From Methanobacteriota archaeon (lineage in GTDB: Archaea > Thermoplasmatota > Poseidoniia > Poseidoniales > Thalassarchaeaceae): a DNA stretch of 6,269 nt. The notes beneath the pieces were generated by a model that was not told the origin of the DNA, did not search any database, and worked only from the letters and a program-made list of their open reading frames with translations. This document shows, piece by piece, positions 1-6,269 of this stretch. How positions within the stretch are numbered: position 1 is the first letter of the stretch; the number at the start of each line of letters is the position of its first letter. The position numbers and the translations under genes are program-made. Location of the stretch: NCBI GenBank assembly GCA_002686525.1, contig NZDA01000003.1:1-6269 (forward strand). The letters are read 5' to 3'.

Positions 1-1415
<1,415 letters not shown>

Positions 1416-1423
1416 ATTTAACT
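1416..1423 (-). promoter_or_regulatory. Candidate TATA box for gyrB
   Basis: On the minus strand this reads AGTTAAAT, an AT-rich stretch resembling an archaeal TATA element, about 40 bases before the gyrB ATG. With the usual 25-base spacing, transcription would start near 1393, inside the inverted repeat, giving a leader of about 14 bases. A competing candidate is ATATTTA on the minus strand around 1473-1479, which would leave the whole hairpin in a leader of about 70 bases. There is no clear BRE at either site. This is a weak call. Confidence 0.25.
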
Positions 1424-1540
1424 GTGTTAATGGGGTGTCAGGGGGTTATTGAATGCTTTCGATATCTTTCACTAAATATGCCCAAATAAGGCTAAAAACA
1501 GACAATCAGGATTATTTTCTCTGATAAAACCCTCGGCACG

Positions 1541-1546
1541 ATTAAA
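1541..1546 (+). promoter_or_regulatory. Candidate TATA box for aroD
   Basis: ATTAAA is centred about 27 bases before the aroD ATG, the spacing expected if transcription begins at or next to the start codon (a leaderless mRNA). That fits the absence of a Shine-Dalgarno before aroD, where the bases are CGCCCCATCA. A second AT-rich stretch, GATAAAA at 1523-1529, could serve instead with a leader of about 20 bases. The call rests on position and composition only. Confidence 0.3.
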
Positions 1547-1570
1547 CGGACTTCATTTCTCGCCCCATCA

Positions 1571-2377
1571 ATGAGTTTGCCCTTGATATGCGTCACTTTG
1601 ACGGGCTGTACCGTTGATGAGATGGTGAAAGACGCAGCTAGAGCCACTGCTGTAGGCGCAGATATTGTCGAAGTTCGCTTAGATAAATTATGGGTAATTG
1701 AGCAAGAGAAAAAACCAGATGAAGATATTAAATCAGATAATGATGAGAATAAAAAATCAGTTTATATTCCTCCAGAATTTATTCCTCAGTCTATTGATTC
1801 TGTTGATTTAGATTCCTCATTAGTTTCATTTAGAACTGGTATTGAATTGCCTGTAATCTTAACATGTAGGCCCGAAAGACAGGGTGGATATTTCCCAGGT
1901 GATGAAAAAGAGAGAATTAATGTTCTTACTAAGGCAATTAAAAGTGGAGTTAGTTGGATAGATCTAGAGTTAGACATTGATCCAAAACAAAGGGAAAAAT
2001 TGGTTAAATTAGCCGGTGAAAATACAAAGATAATTTCTTCTAATCATTTCGATAGATTACCTAGTTCTCCGGATGAAATTATTGATGAAATTAATGAGTT
2101 TTCAGAGATGGGTGATATAATAAAAATTGTATATAATACAGATGGGAAAAAGGATGCGTTAAAATTATTTGATGTAGCTTGGAGAACCAAAAACTCAGAA
2201 AATAAATTAGCAATTATGGGTATTGGTGCAGGTGGAGATTGGACAAGAATTCATGCACCCTTGTTGAATCAAAGTATAGTTTATACAACAATGGAAAATG
2301 GTTGGTACCTCGCTCAGCAAGGAAGAATCAATACCAGTGACTTAAAGACAGCATGGAAATTATTAGAGTACAATTAA
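1571..2377 (+). CDS. aroD: 3-dehydroquinate dehydratase, class I (type I DHQase)
   Basis: This cytosolic enzyme converts 3-dehydroquinate to 3-dehydroshikimate, the third step of the shikimate pathway, through a Schiff base with lysine. The 268-residue TIM-barrel protein shows the family motifs in order: ADIVEVRLD (30-38; E34 and R36 bind substrate), LTCRPERQGG (97-106; R100), IDLELD (130-135), SSNHFD (156-161; H159 is the catalytic histidine), IKI (184-186; K185 is the Schiff-base lysine) and WTRI (224-227; R226). It is longer than the usual 220-250 residues because of a charged, lysine- and acid-rich insertion at about 42-66. Two positions differ from E. coli AroD: E86 is Q104 here, as I recall for the S. 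aureus enzyme, and the closing-loop Q236 aligns with R252 in LAQQGRIN. The ATG is the only possible start: upstream the frame has no start codon before a stop at 1493-1495. The gene stands alone, divergent from gyrB and convergent with the surface-protein operon. Confidence 0.93.
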   Translation: MSLPLICVTLTGCTVDEMVKDAARATAVGADIVEVRLDKLWVIEQEKKPDEDIKSDNDENKKSVYIPPEFIPQSIDSVDLDSSLVSFRTGIELPVILTCRPERQGGYFPGDEKERINVLTKAIKSGVSWIDLELDIDPKQREKLVKLAGENTKIISSNHFDRLPSSPDEIIDEINEFSEMGDIIKIVYNTDGKKDALKLFDVAWRTKNSENKLAIMGIGAGGDWTRIHAPLLNQSIVYTTMENGWYLAQQGRINTSDLKTAWKLLEYN

Positions 2378-3249
2378 TTATCTAAAATAGGAATGTCTGT
2401 TTCCTCTATTTCATCATCTTTGTTGATACCATAAGAATGGTATTTACTATTGATAACTAATGGTACGATTAAACAGGATAAAGGTAGAACAGCTACCAAT
2501 ACGTATGCAGTAAATTTGGGTAAAACTAATCTGTCTTCTACGTCAACTAGTAATTCAATATTCAAATCCCCTCCAGCAGCCTTTTGATCAGTATTTCTGT
2601 TATTATCCCAATTATCAAAAACTAGGAAATATTCAATCCTCTCATTTCCTAACCATGATGATGAATATTGAGTATCTACCGCCACAGAAAAAAAGTTTGA
2701 AGTGACCTTTTCATATGAATGTACATCTCTGAAAGGCATCCAAGTAATGGTATCTCTGAATTCAACTGGGAGAAATCCTATTTCTTCCAACCAGTTTTCA
2801 TAACGTAATTCGTAATTACCACGATAAAATTCCCAGTTACCCTCAGTCATCAGGTATACGTCTGCTTTGGCACCATTGGATGGCGGTGAGTCTTGATCTT
2901 CAGAAAATGAGTAACAGAATGTGTAAGATTTCCCTGGCGTTAGAACAAAACTAATCGCACTTGCAGAATCATTTCTGACACTGATTTCAGAACTAAAATC
3001 TTGAGTAATTGGTTGATAAATATATGAATTTTCATTATCAATATCAACTTCCCAGAAATTGTCCACCAATTGGTGATAATTTACTTTTTCATCGACTTCC
3101 CAGTTATTGCTGGCAGGTACATCACAAATACTCTCAGCCTGAACTATTGGAGACATACTAATGGCTATTGTAATTAAGAACATAGGCATTAAAAAGCAGG
3201 ATTTTAGGAATACCGCAGTCAACTTTTTCTTCAAAACCAAATCAATCAT
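2374..3249 (-). CDS. Secreted single-pass membrane protein of unknown function, partner gene of the PKD protein
   Basis: I do not recognise a family for this 291-residue protein. The N-terminus has a Sec-type signal peptide: KKK at 7-9, a hydrophobic core at about 11-35, and probable cleavage after VQA at 36-38. An ectodomain of about 200 residues follows, rich in aromatic and acidic residues and probably beta-structured, with cysteines C42 and C112 able to form a disulfide. The segment EYFLVFDNWDNN (206-217) followed by a hydrophobic strand ILELL-like at 231-235 resembles the closing strands of a beta-sandwich. A transmembrane helix at about 246-266 is followed by an acidic tail of some 25 residues. 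The topology is outside domain, one anchor, short inside tail. Its ATG overlaps the TGA of the upstream PKD gene (ATGA, 3246-3249), so the two are co-transcribed and probably translationally coupled. Its stop overlaps that of convergent aroD. A role as a small subunit or partner of the PKD protein is inferred from context only. Confidence 0.8.
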   Translation of the reverse strand: MIDLVLKKKLTAVFLKSCFLMPMFLITIAISMSPIVQAESICDVPASNNWEVDEKVNYHQLVDNFWEVDIDNENSYIYQPITQDFSSEISVRNDSASAISFVLTPGKSYTFCYSFSEDQDSPPSNGAKADVYLMTEGNWEFYRGNYELRYENWLEEIGFLPVEFRDTITWMPFRDVHSYEKVTSNFFSVAVDTQYSSSWLGNERIEYFLVFDNWDNNRNTDQKAAGGDLNIELLVDVEDRLVLPKFTAYVLVAVLPLSCLIVPLVINSKYHSYGINKDDEIEETDIPILDN

Positions 3250-6200
3250 TTCCTTCTAGTCCTGATAGGTCGGATGTATCCAGATTCTTTGTTTCTTCGT
3301 TCTTCAACTGTCAAATATTTTGGTTGAGGTGGAGGATTATGTTGATCCATTCCAGGTAATCCACCTTCTGCCTCAACTTCTTGAACATCATAAGTTTCAG
3401 TACTACTCTTAGCATCCAATTCTTCTTCATCTTTCTGTCTCATTATTAGCCACCCTAATAATAACACTGTGGCTATCAGTGCTAGTAAACCAGCACTTCC
3501 TGCGTCAGGAACAAAGTCTTCCCAGGTTAAATCTGAAATTGATAGTGGGCCATCATCCTCTTCTATACTGAGAACAGTAATCTCAAATTGCTTACTTGAA
3601 CAAACGTCTACCCCATCACATGTTTCAAGCAGAATCACTAACGGTTGGTATTCAGGTAATTTCCACACTTGCTCACCCCAAACAAAATCGTTCATGGTGT
3701 TGCCGTCATTATCTATTCCATCAGTTGCAATATTCAAGTCCCATCTTATTACAGGTTCACTGGATAGATATCGATCTTTATCATTCTCGAAGTTGCCATC
3801 GCCATCTGAGTCTTCATTTACATCGATATCTAACCAAGCTTCAATGCCATCTTGGAGGTCTCTATCAACTACTTCAGCATCAAGATCAACAATCTCTCCT
3901 ACAATTACATATTCCAAACCTGTGGGGTCGTTAGTAATAATCTCTGGAGTTCTTGAAACGTAAATCATCATAGTGGTTGTATTGGTTTCTCCTGCTTCAA
4001 ATCCATCGACAACAGTCAACCTAACTTTGTATGTTCCAGGGATTTGATAATGATGCCATACCTCAACCCCTTCTTTAACGGGCGATGAATCTCCAAAGTC
4101 CCAAATCCATCTTGTTATTCCATTCCAATCTGGGTCATCTTGATTTGTTGAGGTCATTCCTTGGAAAATTGGATCTGAGTCATAACTATTTGAACCATCA
4201 AATAGTAAGGGCATATTGGGAGCAACAAATCCCCCTCCATTTTCAGTAAAAGGAACTTGCCAAGAAATTTGTGAATAGTCTTCAGGTATTGTATCTAAAC
4301 TACTTCCATTTACACTTGGTTGTCTGAAATTTATCTCAGGAACTGGCAACGGATTATCAATTCTGAGTGTATAAGATTTCTTGGCTGACTCCATCCCTCT
4401 TTCATCAATTACAGTTAAACTAACGCTATACAAACCTGGTGATGTAAATGTATGATATACAGTCGAAACGTTATACACTTCTTCTTCAAATGCTGAAATA
4501 TTCCATATTATCTCTAACATAGAGCTATTGCCATCAGGATCAAAAGATAAACTTTCAAAAATATACTCAGTATCTACGAATCCGTCACTAGGTCTTGTAA
4601 ATACTGCTACAGGACGTTGATTGACCACTAGTACTTGTATTGTAGCAGTGGAGCTATTGCCATCATCATCAGTTACTTCTAAACTGATATTTTTTATCCC
4701 CGGTTCTTTCCATCCAATTATTGGGTTTCTTTCCAACGACTCTGTAACTGAGAAGTCTGATGTCAGTGTCATTCCAGAACCTCCAATGTTTACTCCTTCC
4801 TCAAATGTCCAGAGATATTCGACAATGAATCCATCTTGATCTTCGAAAATTAATGGCATTTCTAAGGGTGTGAGAGTAAATGTTTGTAGTGTTTCGTCAA
4901 ATATTTGATTAGGAACTCTGTTTAATACTCTAATAAAAATTGAATAATCTACAAATTGATTTCCATCATCAATTGTCAAGGTTAAAGTATACATTATTCC
5001 ATCTGCACTACCATCTACCCAAGCATGTCCTAATTCAGCTAATCCTTTACCTTGTTCGATTTGTCCATCACCCCAATTCCACGTGAATGTCATTTCATCA
5101 ATTGGGACATTATCTTGGGTTGATAAAGCAGAGAATTGAACTCTTTGATTTGTCATTAGTGTTAGTTCAGTATCCTGAATAACCCCGTCAACAGTAATCA
5201 CAGGGATTGGGACCGATGTATCGCTTACTGAAATTGTCCAGGATTGAGGTTCTGAAAAATAACCTCCTCGATCTTTGACAATCAATACTATAGTATATTC
5301 TCCGGTTTCGAGATATGAATGCACTGGATTCTTCAAACCAGAAGATGTGTTATCTCCCAAATCCCAGAAGTATGCAATTGGCGTCTCATTATGGCTAAAA
5401 CTTCCATTTACTTGACTGAAACCCCATTCATCATACCCTGAACCAAACATTGCTACTGGGAGCCATGTTTGAGTAATATTTGTCGTTAACGAGCCTGAGG
5501 TGACTGGCTTCATATTAGCAACGTTTACTGGTAATGCGAACGCTTGGTCAACAACAACTCCTGTGAAATCGGTGATTTTAACTCCATATGTCCAATCTCC
5601 AGTTTCAGGTGGTGTGAACCAGATACTTTTTTCACTGGCAACACTGTTCCCCGCTGTCATATCAAAGATTAGAGTGTCTTGTATACTATTATTCAGATAT
5701 GCATTAACTTCAACTTCCAATATTTCAAAAAATGCATTTGATGTAACTTCTAGATCAATTCTACTGCTATCGTCAAGTCCATCTCCGTCTCTGTCGAAGT
5801 TTTCTATTGCAGCAATTTCTACTTCTGCGGGGTCAGTAATCAATCCTGCTTGAACTGTGATTGCAGCCTCTGGGTAAGAGCCAGTTGTAATTCCACAACT
5901 AACATAATTGTAATCACAGTCATCAACTATTGATTCATACCAGGTAATTAACCAAACTTCATCAGTTATATTTCCAAAACCATAAACTAACCCAGTTCCA
6001 GCGCCACTTGAAGGATCAATCCTCAATCTATCCATTGACCATGTACCAGTTGCAGCTTCTTTAGACATAATAATCCCTTCAAAACCGAACTGTGTAGGAG
6101 ATACCATCAGGTTTAATGGCGCTCCTGAGCCTTGTGCAAATTTATACGACCTCATTCCCCATCCTTCAACCGAATCACTATTACTAGTCCAATCGTCTAT

Positions 6201-6269
6201 CCATTGGTCATTGTAACCACTTTTTTGTACTTTACAGATAAAGGCAGCAGTGCAGGCTTCAGATAAATC
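3246..6269 (-). CDS. Large PKD-repeat surface protein with C-terminal membrane anchor (N-terminus beyond right edge)
   Basis: The frame is open to the right edge, giving 1007 visible residues; numbering here starts at the internal methionine at 6155. Residues before and up to about 118 form an unrecognised domain. A DRDGDGLDD calcium-type loop (121-129) and a beta-rich linker domain (about 131-215) follow. Then come about five PKD-type Ig-like modules: roughly 219-311 (FWDLGDN, 263-269), 316-411 (WNWGDG, 359-364), 413-512, 514-600 and 604-734 (WIWDFGDS, 683-690). Modules 3 and 4 lack the WDFGDG core but keep the PG.Y.V.L.V.D-type strand. Next is an acidic region with D/N-rich loops (778-794, 812-823), a transmembrane helix (about 887-905), and a tail of some 64 residues, acidic then proline- and arginine-rich. 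At least ten N-x-S/T sequons and closely spaced cysteine pairs fit an extracytoplasmic location. PKD modules usually mediate adhesion or space catalytic domains, so the missing N-terminus may hold an enzyme, such as a protease, or more repeats. It is first in an operon with the gene at 2374-3249. Confidence 0.92.
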   Translation of the reverse strand, partial: DLSEACTAAFICKVQKSGYNDQWIDDWTSNSDSVEGWGMRSYKFAQGSGAPLNLMVSPTQFGFEGIIMSKEAATGTWSMDRLRIDPSSGAGTGLVYGFGNITDEVWLITWYESIVDDCDYNYVSCGITTGSYPEAAITVQAGLITDPAEVEIAAIENFDRDGDGLDDSSRIDLEVTSNAFFEILEVEVNAYLNNSIQDTLIFDMTAGNSVASEKSIWFTPPETGDWTYGVKITDFTGVVVDQAFALPVNVANMKPVTSGSLTTNITQTWLPVAMFGSGYDEWGFSQVNGSFSHNETPIAYFWDLGDNTSSGLKNPVHSYLETGEYTIVLIVKDRGGYFSEPQSWTISVSDTSVPIPVITVDGVIQDTELTLMTNQRVQFSALSTQDNVPIDEMTFTWNWGDGQIEQGKGLAELGHAWVDGSADGIMYTLTLTIDDGNQFVDYSIFIRVLNRVPNQIFDETLQTFTLTPLEMPLIFEDQDGFIVEYLWTFEEGVNIGGSGMTLTSDFSVTESLERNPIIGWKEPGIKNISLEVTDDDGNSSTATIQVLVVNQRPVAVFTRPSDGFVDTEYIFESLSFDPDGNSSMLEIIWNISAFEEEVYNVSTVYHTFTSPGLYSVSLTVIDERGMESAKKSYTLRIDNPLPVPEINFRQPSVNGSSLDTIPEDYSQISWQVPFTENGGGFVAPNMPLLFDGSNSYDSDPIFQGMTSTNQDDPDWNGITRWIWDFGDSSPVKEGVEVWHHYQIPGTYKVRLTVVDGFEAGETNTTTMMIYVSRTPEIITNDPTGLEYVIVGEIVDLDAEVVDRDLQDGIEAWLDIDVNEDSDGDGNFENDKDRYLSSEPVIRWDLNIATDGIDNDGNTMNDFVWGEQVWKLPEYQPLVILLETCDGVDVCSSKQFEITVLSIEEDDGPLSISDLTWEDFVPDAGSAGLLALIATVLLLGWLIMRQKDEEELDAKSSTETYDVQEVEAEGGLPGMDQHNPPPQPKYLTVEERRNKESGYIRPIRTRRK

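Noticed and set aside
1429..1446. G-rich stretch (TGGGGTGTCAGGGGG) in the intergenic region as a possible G-quadruplex
   Set aside because: Only two G-runs of four or more are present, too few for an intramolecular quadruplex.
1786..1977. A 63-codon minus-strand open frame inside aroD
   Set aside because: It lies fully antisense to conserved AroD motifs, and its translation has no recognisable feature.
3469..3963. A 164-codon plus-strand open frame opposite the C-terminal part of the PKD gene, with a second overlapping frame at 3596-3934
   Set aside because: Both translations are low-quality (Ser-rich, or His/Gln/Leu-rich) with no motifs, and they lie wholly opposite a well-supported gene with domain structure. 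They look like antisense shadows.
4621..5853. Plus-strand open frames at 4621-4839 and 5500-5853
   Set aside because: They are antisense to PKD modules, show no family resemblance and have no promoter or ribosome site. The open frame is explained by the codon use of the opposite strand.
3246..6155. Treating ATG 6155 as the true start of the PKD gene
   Set aside because: The frame is open to the window edge, the upstream residues match the ectodomain in character, and no signal peptide follows the ATG.

Overview
The window looks like a slice of an archaeal chromosome, most likely from a marine Thermoplasmatota lineage (Marine Group II/Poseidoniales, or the related Marine Group III). The clues are a bacterial-type DNA gyrase B gene, a stand-alone class I 3-dehydroquinate dehydratase of the kind archaea use, a giant PKD-repeat surface protein with a C-terminal membrane anchor and a basic cytoplasmic tail, AT-rich DNA, and little sign of Shine-Dalgarno sequences. 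The lineage is inferred from this gene mix. No rRNA or other marker gene is present to settle it.

Layout. (1) Bases 1-1379, minus strand: the N-terminal 459 codons of gyrB, running off the left edge inside the TOPRIM domain. (2) Bases 1380-1570: a 191-base divergent intergenic region holding a perfect 10-bp inverted repeat 12 bases before the gyrB start, plus weak TATA-like candidates for both genes. (3) Bases 1571-2377, plus strand: aroD, with the Schiff-base lysine and catalytic histidine in place but changes at other substrate-loop positions, and a charged insertion near the N-terminus. (4) Bases 2374-3249, minus strand: a small secreted protein with one membrane anchor and no recognised family. 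(5) Bases 3246-6269, minus strand: a large PKD-repeat membrane protein that runs off the right edge. The methionine codon at 6155 is internal; the frame stays open to the last base.

The last two genes form an operon: the stop of the PKD gene and the start of the small gene share an ATGA. Both products have ectodomains outside the membrane, a C-terminal transmembrane helix and a cytoplasmic tail, so they may work together at the cell surface. This operon meets aroD tail to tail with overlapping stop codons and no spacer. Coding sequence fills almost the whole window. I saw no tRNA, rRNA, CRISPR array, insertion sequence or attachment site.
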